A stretch of 27,390 nt of DNA, from contig NZ_DJFS01000052.1 in assembly GCF_002432125.1 (NCBI RefSeq), positions 1-27,390 on the forward strand, given 5' to 3'. Shown here in pieces: positions 14,506 through 22,644 of this stretch. Made by a program: the position numbers and the translations under genes. The DNA comes from Brevundimonas sp. UBA5866. GTDB taxonomy: Bacteria > Pseudomonadota > Alphaproteobacteria > Caulobacterales > Caulobacteraceae. The notes under the pieces were generated by a model. That model was not told where the DNA came from. It ran no database searches and worked only from the letters and a program-made list of their open reading frames with translations. Numbering within the stretch: the stretch's first letter is position 1; each line of letters opens with the position of its first letter.

Positions 14506-15474
14506 ATGAGTATGACCCAGCACCAACCCCCTCTTATTTCGACCGCTCAGCCCGAAGACTTCTTCCAGCTGCTGAAGCCGCGCGTGATGTCTCTGGTCGT
14601 GTTTACGGCTGTGACGGGCCTGATCGCCGCGCAGGGTAATCTGGCGTTGCTGAACGCTGTGGTTTCGGTGATCTGCATCGCTGTGGGGGCGGGGGCTGCC
14701 GGTGCCCTGAATATGGCGCTGGAGGGCGAGACGGACGCCCTGATGCGACGCACCCGTGGGCGCCCCGTCGCCGCTGGCCGCGTGCGCAAGAACGACGCAA
14801 TAGCCTTTGGCGTCATCCTGTCGGTGTTTTCGGTCATGCTGTTGGGCATGACGACCAACTGGCTGGCCGGTGGCCTTCTGGCCCTGACCATCGTTTATTA
14901 CGCCGTCTTCTATACGATGATGCTGAAGCGCCGGACGCCGCAGAATATCGTCATCGGTGGCGCGGCAGGGGCCTTCCCGCCGGTGATCGGCTGGGCGGCC
15001 GCGACGGGCGCTGCACCGTGGCAGGCCTGGCTGCTGTTCCTGATCATCTTCCTGTGGACCCCGCCGCACTCGTGGGCGCTGGCGCTGTATTCGGCGGGCG
15101 ACTATGCCAAGGCGGGCATTCCGATGATGCCGGTTGCGCGCGGCGCCAAGTCCACCCGTCTGCAAATCCTGATCTACACCCTGATCTTTGTGCCGGTGGC
15201 GATCGCGCCGACCTTTGTGGGTCTGGGCGGCGTCATCTATGGCGTGGTGTCGATTGTGGGCGGCCTGTTCTTCTTTTATCTGGCCTTGCGTCTGTGGCGC
15301 TCGCGCGCGGGCGACCAACCGGACAAGGCCGAAGCGGTGGGACGCGAAGCCGCATTGTATGACGTGCGTACAGAGGCCAAGCCTGCCCGTAACCTGTTTG
15401 CTTTTTCCATCCTGTATTTGATGGCGCTGTTCTCGGCCCTGCTGGTCGAGCAACTGCCGCTGATCGGAGCCTAA
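14506..15474 (+). CDS. ctaB: Protoheme IX farnesyltransferase (haem O synthase)
   Basis: A 322-residue, nine-helix UbiA-family prenyltransferase that adds a farnesyl group to protohaem to make haem O, the precursor of haem a. The substrate-binding block with NMALEGETDALMRRTRGRPVAAGR (NxxxxxxxDxxMxRTxxRP type, about 65-90) is intact, and the second Asp-rich region lies around YAKAGIPMMPV. The frame is open back to an ATG at 14458, but those 16 extra residues would be encoded by a hairpin, so ATG 14506 or 14512 is preferred. The ribosome-binding site is weak, which fits low expression. The next gene starts 2 bases after the stop. Confidence 0.95.
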   Translation: MSMTQHQPPLISTAQPEDFFQLLKPRVMSLVVFTAVTGLIAAQGNLALLNAVVSVICIAVGAGAAGALNMALEGETDALMRRTRGRPVAAGRVRKNDAIAFGVILSVFSVMLLGMTTNWLAGGLLALTIVYYAVFYTMMLKRRTPQNIVIGGAAGAFPPVIGWAAATGAAPWQAWLLFLIIFLWTPPHSWALALYSAGDYAKAGIPMMPVARGAKSTRLQILIYTLIFVPVAIAPTFVGLGGVIYGVVSIVGGLFFFYLALRLWRSRAGDQPDKAEAVGREAALYDVRTEAKPARNLFAFSILYLMALFSALLVEQLPLIGA

Positions 15475-15476
15475 GC

Positions 15477-15728
15477 GTGACGACCCAGACCCAGAACCAG
15501 CCCGAGTTCGTAAAGCTCACCGAAGAGCAGGTTCGCGCCCGCAAGCGCCGCAACATCGCCATCGCCTTCGGCCTGTTGCTGTTTATCGCGACGGTCTATG
15601 CGATCACGGTGTCGCGCATGCACGCCAACAACGAGGCCCGCAAGGCCGCTGAGGCCGCCCAGAACGCGGCGGTAGGTGCTGTGCCTTCAGCCGCAGCCGC
15701 TGAAGTGACGACCGCGGAGACGCGCTAA
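15477..15728 (+). CDS. Small single-helix protein of the cox operon (CoxF-like)
   Basis: An 83-residue protein starting at GTG, 2 bases after the ctaB stop. A charged N-terminus (EEQVRARKRRN) precedes one transmembrane helix (about 27-45); the C-terminus is Ala-rich and charged and probably periplasmic. Small proteins of this shape occur between ctaB and ctaG in many alphaproteobacteria and are often annotated CoxF; their role in oxidase assembly is presumed from position. The ctaG ATG lies one base after the stop, so translation is probably coupled. Confidence 0.78.
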   Translation: MTTQTQNQPEFVKLTEEQVRARKRRNIAIAFGLLLFIATVYAITVSRMHANNEARKAAEAAQNAAVGAVPSAAAAEVTTAETR

Positions 15729-15729
15729 G

Positions 15730-16293
15730 ATGTCGGCGGGTGATGCGAACGCCAAAAAGGCGGCACGCAAGAACCTGATCGCCATTGCCTGTGTGTTCGG
15801 CGTTATGGCGATGGTCGGGGCGGCCTTTGCCGCGGTGCCGCTTTACCGACTGTTCTGTCAGGTCACCGGTTTCGGCGGCACGGTGAAACAGGCAGAGGCC
15901 GCGCCGACCGAGGTGCTGGACCGCACGGTGAAAATCCATTTCGACACCAATGTGCGCAATCTGCCCATGACCTTCGAGGCCGAGCAGACCACCCAGACCT
16001 TGCGCATCGGCGAAACGGGCATGGCCTACTTCAAGGTCACCAATACGTCGGACCAGACTATCCACGCTACGGCTGCCTATAACGTCGTGCCGGACAAGGC
16101 GGGTCCCTATTTCCAAAAGCTGCAATGCTTCTGTTTCGAAGGGCAGGAAATCGCCCCCGGAGAAGAGGTTGTCTTTCCGGTTCAGTACTTTGTGGCACCC
16201 GAGATCGCCACGGACCGTGAGGGCAGGGGGATCAAGGAAATCACCCTCAGCTACACGTTTTACCCAACCAAAGGTTTTGATCCTGCGGTTTAG
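15730..16293 (+). CDS. ctaG: Cytochrome c oxidase assembly protein CtaG (Cox11), CuB chaperone
   Basis: A 187-residue protein with one N-terminal transmembrane helix (about 17-36) and a periplasmic immunoglobulin-like domain. The copper-binding CFCF motif is at 133-136, and a further cysteine is at C43 (YRLFCQVTG). Cox11 proteins deliver copper to the CuB site of subunit I. The blocks VNTxxxxP (here NVRNLPMTF) and YNVVPDKAGPYFQKLQCFCFEGQ are canonical, and the C-terminal TLSYTFY strand is present. A probable promoter in the following 84-base spacer suggests the next gene has its own start. Confidence 0.96.
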   Translation: MSAGDANAKKAARKNLIAIACVFGVMAMVGAAFAAVPLYRLFCQVTGFGGTVKQAEAAPTEVLDRTVKIHFDTNVRNLPMTFEAEQTTQTLRIGETGMAYFKVTNTSDQTIHATAAYNVVPDKAGPYFQKLQCFCFEGQEIAPGEEVVFPVQYFVAPEIATDREGRGIKEITLSYTFYPTKGFDPAV

Positions 16294-16306
16294 GCCTCAA
16301 TTGGCA

Positions 16307-16335
16307 TTGGCAAAGCCCAACCGGCAACGCTATAG
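16307..16335 (+). promoter_or_regulatory. Candidate sigma-70-type promoter for ctaE
   Basis: TTGGCA (16307-16312) and CTATAG (16330-16335) are separated by 17 bases, close to the TTGACA/TATAAT consensus. They lie in the only sizeable gap inside the cox operon, 42 bases before the ctaE start. A second TTGGCA copy directly precedes the first (16301-16306). Confidence 0.42.
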
Positions 16336-16377
16336 CCCTGCATAACTCGACTCTTGCCTTAATTCAGAGACCCTGGA

Positions 16378-17256
16378 ATGGCCCACGCGAAACCACAACA
16401 CGACTACCACCTGGTTGACCCCAGCCCCTGGCCGCTCGTCACCTCGATGACCGTCGTGGTCATGCTGACCGGCGCCGTCATCTGGATGAAGGGCATGTTC
16501 GGCCTGCCGGAAGGCACCAAATTCGTGTTCTTCATCGGTCTGGCCGGTGTTCTGTACTCCATGTTCGGCTGGTGGCGCGATGTCATCAAGGAAGGCCAGC
16601 AGGGCGACCACACGCCGGTCGTTCAACTGGGTCTGCGCTATGGCATGATTATGTTCATCGCCTCGGAAGTCATGCTGTTCGCCAGCATCTTCTGGATGTT
16701 CTTCGACATGGCGATCTTCAACGAAGCCCGCACCCTGATCCCGGAATACGGCAACTGGACCGACACGGCCGCGGCCTGGTCGACCTGGCCGCCGAAGGGC
16801 GTCGAGCTGCTGGATCCGTGGAGCCTGCCGCTGCTCAACACCGTGATCCTGCTGCTGTCGGGCACCACGGTGACCTGGGCGCACCACGCCATCATCAAGG
16901 GCGACCGTAACGGTGCGAAACTTGGCCTGTGGCTGACTGTGGCTCTGGGCGTGATCTTCTCGGCCGTTCAGGCCTATGAGTACTATCACATCATCCACAG
17001 CCACCTGTTCTTCAACGAAGAGGCCCTGAACTCGAAGCTGTACGGCTCGCTGTTCTTCCTGGCCACCGGCTTCCACGGCTTCCACGTTCTGGTCGGCACC
17101 ATCTTCCTGGCCGTCTGCCTGCTGCGCCTGTACCTGGGCGATAAGCACCTGACCCCGACCAAGCACTTCGGTTTCGAAGCCGCCGCCTGGTACTGGCACT
17201 TCGTGGACGTGGTCTGGCTGTTCCTGTTCGCCTTCCTGTACGTCGTTTACGGCTGA
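16378..17256 (+). CDS. ctaE: Cytochrome c oxidase subunit III
   Basis: A 292-residue, seven-helix membrane subunit without redox centres that stabilises the oxidase and supports proton uptake. Family landmarks are WWRDVIKEGQQGDHT after the second helix, RYGMIMFIASEVMLFASIFWMFF, the TVILLLSGTTVTWAHHAI block, FHGFHVLVGTIFL and the terminal EAAAWYWHFVDVVWLFLF. Between helices 3 and 4 is a hydrophilic stretch (about 119-155) with WPPKGVELLDPW, as in bacterial homologues. The N-terminus (MAHAKPQHDYHLVDPSPWP) is the expected cytoplasmic one. It ends before a good terminator. Confidence 0.97.
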   Translation: MAHAKPQHDYHLVDPSPWPLVTSMTVVVMLTGAVIWMKGMFGLPEGTKFVFFIGLAGVLYSMFGWWRDVIKEGQQGDHTPVVQLGLRYGMIMFIASEVMLFASIFWMFFDMAIFNEARTLIPEYGNWTDTAAAWSTWPPKGVELLDPWSLPLLNTVILLLSGTTVTWAHHAIIKGDRNGAKLGLWLTVALGVIFSAVQAYEYYHIIHSHLFFNEEALNSKLYGSLFFLATGFHGFHVLVGTIFLAVCLLRLYLGDKHLTPTKHFGFEAAAWYWHFVDVVWLFLFAFLYVVYG

Positions 17257-17284
17257 TAGGCGGACTTCAAGTCTGATACTGATG

Positions 17285-17318
17285 ACGGCGCGGAGCTTCG
17301 GTTCCGCGCCGTTTTCTT
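17285..17318 (+). terminator. Intrinsic terminator of the cox operon abutting the next start codon
   Basis: A 10-bp stem (17285-17294 with 17103-style partner at 17303-17312) with an 8-base loop is followed by TTTTCTT up to base 17118+200, that is 17318. The ATG of the DUF983 gene begins at the very next base, 17319. Confidence 0.78.
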
Positions 17319-17693
17319 ATGAAGACCATGACCGAACCAAACAGACTTCAAGGACGGCAGGCCGTGTGGGCCGGTGTGCGGGGGCGTTGCCCGAACTGCG
17401 GTGGCGGAGCCCTTTTTGACGGCTGGCTGAAGGTGCAGGCGCGGTGCGATGCCTGCGACTATCCGTTGAAGGATATCGAGACGGGTGACGGTGCCGCGAC
17501 CTTCATCATGCAGATTACCGGTGCCAGCGTCGGTATGGCGGCTGTTGCGTACAATCTGGCGGTCCGCCCGCCGTTGTGGCTCAATCTGTTGATCTGGCTG
17601 CCATTGGTGGTTTTGGTGTCGGGGGGCTTGATGCGTCCCGGAAAGGGGCTGATGACGGCCCTGAACATGTTGCGCACGCGCAAGGATTCCTGA
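17319..17693 (+). CDS. DUF983 zinc-ribbon membrane protein
   Basis: A 124-residue protein. Two CxxC pairs (C24/C27 and C43/C46) form a zinc-ribbon-like motif in RCPNCGGGALFDGWLKVQ and RCDACDYPL. Two transmembrane helices follow (about 63-82 and 85-105). DUF983 proteins are a constant neighbour of ctaE and SURF1 in alphaproteobacterial cox clusters, which suggests a role in oxidase biogenesis; no biochemical role is established that I know of. ATG 17319 directly follows a terminator U-run and has no separate ribosome-binding site; ATG 17328 is an alternative. The stop overlaps the SURF1 start (TGATG). Confidence 0.9.
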   Translation: MKTMTEPNRLQGRQAVWAGVRGRCPNCGGGALFDGWLKVQARCDACDYPLKDIETGDGAATFIMQITGASVGMAAVAYNLAVRPPLWLNLLIWLPLVVLVSGGLMRPGKGLMTALNMLRTRKDS

Positions 17694-18436
17694 TGAACGA
17701 CCCTACGCCTTTGTCCAGACCCCGCTTTCCCTACGTTCTGACCGGCTTTACGGCGATTTCGCTGGCCGTGCTGATCGGTCTGGGTGTGTGGCAGGTCGAG
17801 CGCCTGAAGTGGAAGGAAGGGCTGATTGCTGCCGGAGCCGCAGCTGAAGCCTTGCCCCCCGCGCCTGTGGACGAGGTGCTGAGGGGCGAAAAGCCGGAGT
17901 TCCGCAAGGTGCTGATGACCTGTCGCGGACTGAACACGGCCCCCTTTGTCGAGTTGCGGTCGATCGAGGAGGGGCAGCCGGGCTTTCGTCTGATATCGGC
18001 CTGCGCGCTGGAGAACGGCCAGTCTGTGCTGGTGGATCGCGGCTTTATCGCACAGGAGATGACGGCCCGTCCGTCTGTACGCAACGATGCAGCCATGCCT
18101 GTGACCTTCACCGGCGTGGTGCGTGAGGTGATCAAGCCTTCGGGCATGACGCCCCCGCCCGAAGGCAATGTCTTCTTCGGCCGCGACACGATGGGTATGG
18201 CCGCTGTGCTGGGCGTGAAGTCCGAGGTGTCGCCGTGGGCCATCTATGCGGCCACCCCCGTGAACCCCGAGGTGGAGGGCCTGCATCCGTCGGTGCCGCC
18301 TGTGGCCTTCAGCAACAATCACGCCGGATATGCGGCGACATGGTTCGGCCTCGCTGTTGTCCTGATCGGTGTCTATATTGGCTTGCTTCGCCGTCGCCTG
18401 ATGCGAACGGCCGATCTGCAAGGAAATACCCCCTGA
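17693..18436 (+). CDS. SURF1-family cytochrome c oxidase assembly protein
   Basis: A 247-residue protein with a transmembrane helix near each end (about 13-33 and 217-237) and a periplasmic domain between them, the standard SURF1/Shy1 layout. Landmarks are LGVWQVERLKWKEGLI after helix 1, PGFRLISACALENGQSVLVDRGFI (about 100-123) and SNNHAGYAATWFGLAVVLI leading into helix 2. SURF1 helps deliver haem a to subunit I. The ATG overlaps the DUF983 stop by one base. Its own stop overlaps the next gene's CTG start. Confidence 0.93.
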   Translation: MNDPTPLSRPRFPYVLTGFTAISLAVLIGLGVWQVERLKWKEGLIAAGAAAEALPPAPVDEVLRGEKPEFRKVLMTCRGLNTAPFVELRSIEEGQPGFRLISACALENGQSVLVDRGFIAQEMTARPSVRNDAAMPVTFTGVVREVIKPSGMTPPPEGNVFFGRDTMGMAAVLGVKSEVSPWAIYAATPVNPEVEGLHPSVPPVAFSNNHAGYAATWFGLAVVLIGVYIGLLRRRLMRTADLQGNTP

Positions 18437-19719
18437 CTGTCCGCCTGCACACGCTGTCAAACGGCGTAAGACTGATTTGCGACCCCTTGCCGGGACGCCG
18501 TACCTTTGCCCTGAATGTTGCCGTGGCGGGCGGGGCGCGGATGGAGAGCGAGGCCCGTTCGGGCTGGTCGCATTTCCTCGAACATCTGGTGTTCAAGGGC
18601 GCGGGCGATATGGGCGCGCGCGACATCGTGGAACGGATCGAGGCCACTGGCGGCACCATCAATGCGGCGACCGGCTATGAGCGGACCAGCTTTGATGTGC
18701 GCGGCGTGGACGGGGCACTGGACCTGTCGATGCAGGTTCTGTCGGACCTTGTGTTCCGTCCGACGCTGGATCCGGTCGAGATCGAGCGCGAAAAGGATGT
18801 GGTGGCACAGGAGATCGCCGAGGCGTTCGACACCCCCGATGACCACGTCTTCGAGATGGCACAGGCCACGGCCTTTTTCGACCAGTCGCTGGGCCGTCCT
18901 ATCCTGGGCTCGGTCGAAAGCCTGAAGCCTGTCACACGTGACATGATTTCGGCATGGCGCGCCGCCCTGTATTCGCCGGACCGTATGGTGGTGTCGGTGT
19001 CGGGCGGCGTGGATGAAGACCATTTCCTGAAGCTGGCCGAGCAGTGGTTCGGTAGCGAGGTCGCCAGCCCGGCACCGGAAATCGCGCCGGCCCGGTTTAT
19101 CGGCGGCGAGGCCAGAATGGCCCGCAAGATCGAACAGGCCAATCTGGTGTTCCAGATGATAGCGCCTTCGGTGACGTCGGAAGATGTGTCGGTGGCACGT
19201 CTGTTTACGGAAATACTGGGGGGTGGAATGGCCTCGCGCCTGTTCCAGTCGGCCCGCGAGGAGCGGGGTCTGGCCTATGCGATCGACGCCTATCTGGAGC
19301 CCTATGCCGATATCGGTCTGTTGGGCATCTATGCCGGGGCAGCCGCCGAGCGTTCTGAGGAACTGGCCAAGGTCTGTGCCGAACAGCTTGTTCAGCTGGC
19401 GCTGGATGGCCCCACCGAGGCAGAGCTGCAGCGGGCCAAGGCCGTGATGACCGCCGGCCTGTGGATGGCAGACGAGAGTGCCGCCACGCGCTCTGCCCGC
19501 CATGCGGTGCAGGCGCTGGCCTATGGATACCTGCTGACATCGGAGCAGATGGACGAATCGCTACAGGCGGTTACCGCGGCGGGTATGCGCGACTTCGGGG
19601 CGGGCCTGCTGGCCGACAGCCGTGCCGCAACGGCTGTTTTGGGGCCGAAGGCGGCGATCAAGGCCGGAAAAGCTTTTGCATCCACAATAGATGCTGCAGG
19701 GTCGGGGTTTCACTCCTGA
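18433..19719 (+). CDS. M16-family zinc peptidase (processing-peptidase type) with CTG start
   Basis: A 428-residue protein. The inverted zinc motif HxxEH is at 47-51 (HFLEH), with the distal Glu at E127 (VVAQEIAEA) 76 residues later, as in mitochondrial processing peptidase beta and PqqL-type enzymes. GGTINAATGYERTSF and ERGLAYAIDAY are further family blocks. No ATG, GTG or TTG lies where the family N-terminus (xTVRLHTLSNGVR) begins. CTG 18433 fits exactly and has AAGGAAA (18420-18426) 6 bases upstream. It overlaps the SURF1 stop as CTGA. The target peptides are unknown. Only the CTG start is unusual; the function is secure. Confidence 0.93.
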   Translation: MTVRLHTLSNGVRLICDPLPGRRTFALNVAVAGGARMESEARSGWSHFLEHLVFKGAGDMGARDIVERIEATGGTINAATGYERTSFDVRGVDGALDLSMQVLSDLVFRPTLDPVEIEREKDVVAQEIAEAFDTPDDHVFEMAQATAFFDQSLGRPILGSVESLKPVTRDMISAWRAALYSPDRMVVSVSGGVDEDHFLKLAEQWFGSEVASPAPEIAPARFIGGEARMARKIEQANLVFQMIAPSVTSEDVSVARLFTEILGGGMASRLFQSAREERGLAYAIDAYLEPYADIGLLGIYAGAAAERSEELAKVCAEQLVQLALDGPTEAELQRAKAVMTAGLWMADESAATRSARHAVQALAYGYLLTSEQMDESLQAVTAAGMRDFGAGLLADSRAATAVLGPKAAIKAGKAFASTIDAAGSGFHS

Positions 19720-19742
19720 GCTTGGGAGGCGTAGAACAGGGC

Positions 19743-20351
19743 ATGGCCTTGTTTGACTGGAGATCGGAAAACGAGGGCCCCGTCCTGTATGGGGCCGGGG
19801 TTATGTTGCGCCCTCCGCGCCCCGCCGACTATCCGGCTTGGTCGGAGCTGCGCGAGATCTCGCGCGATTATCTCCAGCCGTTCGAGCCCGCATGGGCCGA
19901 GGATGACCTGACCCGCGCCGCTTATAAACGGCGGCTGGCGATCTATGCCCGCGAGATGGAACTGGGCACGGCCTATCCCTTCTTCATCCTGAACCAGCAG
20001 ACGGGAACATTGCTGGGGGCCATTACCCTGTCCAACATCCGGCGCGGCGTCGCTGAGACGGCGACACTGGGATATTGGGTGGGGCGACCCTATGCCGGAG
20101 AAGGTCGGGCGACCTCGGCGGTGGCGGCGATTCTGGAGTTCGCCTTCGGCGGTCTGGCCCTGCATCGGGTCGAAGCCGCCTGTGTGCCGCACAACCATGC
20201 ATCGCGCCGCGTTCTGGAAAAGTCGGGTTTTCGACATGAGGGAACGGCAAAGGCTTATTTGAAAATTAACGGCGTATGGGCAGATCATCATTTGTTTGGC
20301 GTTCTGGAGTCCGACCTTGGGGGACGGAGGCTGTCAGAACGTGAGCTATGA
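19743..20351 (+). CDS. RimJ/RimL-type GNAT N-acetyltransferase
   Basis: A 202-residue protein of the ribosomal-protein-alanine N-acetyltransferase group. The acetyl-CoA-binding core is visible as LGYWVGRPYAGEGRATSAVAAILEFAFGGLALHRVEA (about 111-147), followed by the NHASRRVLEKSGFRHEGTAKAYLKINGVW motif that closes RimJ domains. It probably acetylates an N-terminal or small-molecule amine; a ribosomal protein target is only suggested by the family. The start at 19743 is 23 bases after the peptidase stop. The upstream frame stays open but lacks family resemblance. Its last 11 bases overlap the start of the PdeA-like gene. Confidence 0.88.
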   Translation: MALFDWRSENEGPVLYGAGVMLRPPRPADYPAWSELREISRDYLQPFEPAWAEDDLTRAAYKRRLAIYAREMELGTAYPFFILNQQTGTLLGAITLSNIRRGVAETATLGYWVGRPYAGEGRATSAVAAILEFAFGGLALHRVEAACVPHNHASRRVLEKSGFRHEGTAKAYLKINGVWADHHLFGVLESDLGGRRLSEREL

Positions 20352-22035
20352 GGCGACATTGACCCAACGCTCCAGAGCGCTTGCATGGGACCCCGCAATG
20401 GCTTTGGAAGCCTTGGCGGCGGCCGACTCCGCGCTGTGGGTATGGACGCCCTCGCAGGACAGCATCAGCTTCAGCGGGGCGACCCCTTCGTTGGGGCTCG
20501 GGCCGCTGGCACCGGAATGTTCGTCGGCGACCTTTGTGGCTATGGCCATGCCGCAGGACCGTGCACTGGCCGAGCGGCTGCTGAAGCCCCGTCAGGAAGG
20601 GGCCGAGGTTTCGGTTCGTCTGCGCATGCGCGGCTCTGAGACCTGTCTGTGGCGCGGCGTGTGGCTGGAGGACGGTCTTCGCGCGGCGGGGATGGTGACG
20701 CTGGAACATCGCATGGCCGGTACGGGCCGTTGCAACCTGACGCATCTGCTGGACCGGTGCAGTTTTCTGGGGCGTGTCAGCGAAGGTCTGTTGCAGTCGG
20801 GCGAGTTCGAGCTGGTCATTGCCGATCTGGACCGTCTGAAGCGTCTGAACGAGGCCTTGGGGCCGGAGCGGGCCGATCTGGTCCTCTCGACGCTGGGCTC
20901 GCGCCTGTCGGCAGCCTTTGCGGATGATGCTGCCCCCGCACGTATCGGCGAAGACGAATTCGCGGTCTTTGTGCCGCGCGACCGCCAGGGCGGACATGCC
21001 ACAACGGCAGAGCGGATGCGCGAGGCGCTGGAGCTGCCGATGTCGGTGGCGGGCTATGATATCTATCCGCGCGTCTCCATCGGTGCTGCCAGCGCCGAGG
21101 GCGGACAGGATGCCCCGGCGGCGGGTGAACTGCTGCGCAGGGCTTCTCTGGCGCTGGAGCGCGCCAAGACGGCTGGACGCGGTGGCGTCGCGGCCTATGG
21201 ACGGTCGCTGGAAAATGACAGCCTGTCGCGTCTGGCGCTGGAAAGCGAGCTGCGCAACGCCTTTGGCCGCGGCGAGATCGAGCCCTTCTTCCAGCCGATC
21301 GTGAACCTTTCGACGGGTGCCGTGGCAGGCTTCGAGGCTCTGGCCCGCTGGCGTCACCCCCAGCGCGGTCTGGTGCCGCCCGATGACTTCCTGTCGCTGA
21401 CCGAGGAAATGGGCCTTATGCCCGAACTGGGTCTGGTGATGATGCGCCGGTCGGCGCGCCAATTGGCCGAATGGCTGGCGCGGCATCCGACAGCGGGCGA
21501 TCTGTTCTGCAGCGTGAACCTGTCGGTTGGCGAGATCGAGCGGCCCCATCTGGTCGAGGATGTGGCGGATATCATCAGCACCACGGGCCTGCCCAAGGGG
21601 GCGCTGAAGCTGGAAGTCACCGAAAGCGATATCATGCGCGATCCGGCCAAGGCGGCGGAGGTGCTGACGTCGCTGCGCGAGGTCGGCGCGTCGCTGGCAC
21701 TGGATGATTTCGGCACCGGCTTCTCTTCGCTGTCCTATCTGGCGCGTCTGCCGTTCGATACGCTGAAGATCGACCGCTATTTCGTTCTGACGATGGACAA
21801 GGACGAGGGCTCGGCCAAGATTGTCCGTTCGGTTGTGAACCTAGGACGCGACCTGTCGCTGGAGGTTGTGGCCGAGGGCGTGGAGAATGCCAGTCTGGCC
21901 TATCTGCTGGTCCAGGACGGCTGTCACTATGGACAGGGCTTTGGCTATGCGCCGCCACTGACGGCGCAGGAAGCCGAGGTCTATCTGAACGAGTCGCTGG
22001 CCGACGGTGCGGCACCGATCAAGGCCCGCAGCTGA
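20341..22035 (+). CDS. pdeA: PdeA-like cyclic-di-GMP phosphodiesterase (PAS-like, degenerate GGDEF, EAL)
   Basis: A 564-residue protein with an N-terminal PAS-like region (about 20-120), a GGDEF domain with variant motif GEDEF (203-207) and an EAL domain (about 300-550). EAL catalytic residues are intact: E332 (EALARWRHP), N393 (VNLSV), E425 and E428 region (LEVTESD), D455-D456 (LDDFGTGFSSLSYL), K476 (KIDRY) and E512 (VAEGVE). Caulobacter PdeA (CC3396) has the same architecture and GEDEF variant; its GGDEF domain binds GTP and activates c-di-GMP hydrolysis, and it is degraded by ClpXP with CpdR. Orthology is inferred from architecture and from a remembered cox-proximal position. The start is GTG 20341 with GGAGG 10 bases upstream, inside the acetyltransferase gene. 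Confidence 0.9.
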   Translation: MSYEATLTQRSRALAWDPAMALEALAAADSALWVWTPSQDSISFSGATPSLGLGPLAPECSSATFVAMAMPQDRALAERLLKPRQEGAEVSVRLRMRGSETCLWRGVWLEDGLRAAGMVTLEHRMAGTGRCNLTHLLDRCSFLGRVSEGLLQSGEFELVIADLDRLKRLNEALGPERADLVLSTLGSRLSAAFADDAAPARIGEDEFAVFVPRDRQGGHATTAERMREALELPMSVAGYDIYPRVSIGAASAEGGQDAPAAGELLRRASLALERAKTAGRGGVAAYGRSLENDSLSRLALESELRNAFGRGEIEPFFQPIVNLSTGAVAGFEALARWRHPQRGLVPPDDFLSLTEEMGLMPELGLVMMRRSARQLAEWLARHPTAGDLFCSVNLSVGEIERPHLVEDVADIISTTGLPKGALKLEVTESDIMRDPAKAAEVLTSLREVGASLALDDFGTGFSSLSYLARLPFDTLKIDRYFVLTMDKDEGSAKIVRSVVNLGRDLSLEVVAEGVENASLAYLLVQDGCHYGQGFGYAPPLTAQEAEVYLNESLADGAAPIKARS

Positions 22036-22038
22036 GGC

Positions 22039-22644
22039 CTAGGCGTTTCCGCCCTGGGTGGACAGCAGTCCGGCCGTGATCCCCAGCTTGCCCAGGGCAC
22101 GCTCCCATTTGGTCTCATAGGCGTCGTCGAAGATGAGGGCGGGGTCCGCCTCCATCGTCAGCCAGACGTTCTCGCTCAACTCTTCTTCCAGTTGGCCCTC
22201 GTCCCAACCGGCATAGCCCAGCACCAGGGTTGAACGGGCAGGGCCGGTGATCTCGCCCATCGCCGCCAGCGCCTCGCGGGTGCCGGTGACGGCCATGCCG
22301 CCGCTGACGCGCAGGCTTGTTTCCTCGCTGAACCAGTCATCGGTGTGCAGCACAAAGCCGCGCTCCTGCTCTACGGGGCCGCCGATCAGTACGGAGCGTC
22401 CGGCTGCGCCGTGTGTCGGCGCGTTCAGCTTGTCCAGCACGAAGGCCAGATCGACACCCGGAGCCGGAAGGTCGAGCCGCAGCCCCATAGCGTGATCTTC
22501 GTCATGGGTGCAGACCAGAATGACAGCATGTTCAAAACGCTCATCATCTATGCCCGGCATCGCCACGAGGAGGCGACCCGCCATAGATGGCCACTCTTGA
22601 ACGGGGCGGTCGGACAGGTCGTGGGGGGGAAGGTCTGAACTCAT
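22039..22644 (-). CDS. YqgE/AlgH family protein (DUF179)
   Basis: A 201-residue protein with the full DUF179 pattern: LAGxLLVAMPGIDDERFEHAVILVCTHDEDHAMGLRLD type opening (about 20-57), GGPVEQERGFVLHTDDW (88-104) and LVLGYAGWDEGQLEEELSENVW (140-161). Family members are widespread and lack an agreed biochemical function; AlgH was first linked to alginate regulation in Pseudomonas. Its stop is 3 bases from that of the PdeA-like gene in convergent orientation, leaving no room for a terminator between them. The ribosome-binding site is weak. Confidence 0.92.
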   Translation of the reverse strand: MSSDLPPHDLSDRPVQEWPSMAGRLLVAMPGIDDERFEHAVILVCTHDEDHAMGLRLDLPAPGVDLAFVLDKLNAPTHGAAGRSVLIGGPVEQERGFVLHTDDWFSEETSLRVSGGMAVTGTREALAAMGEITGPARSTLVLGYAGWDEGQLEEELSENVWLTMEADPALIFDDAYETKWERALGKLGITAGLLSTQGGNA

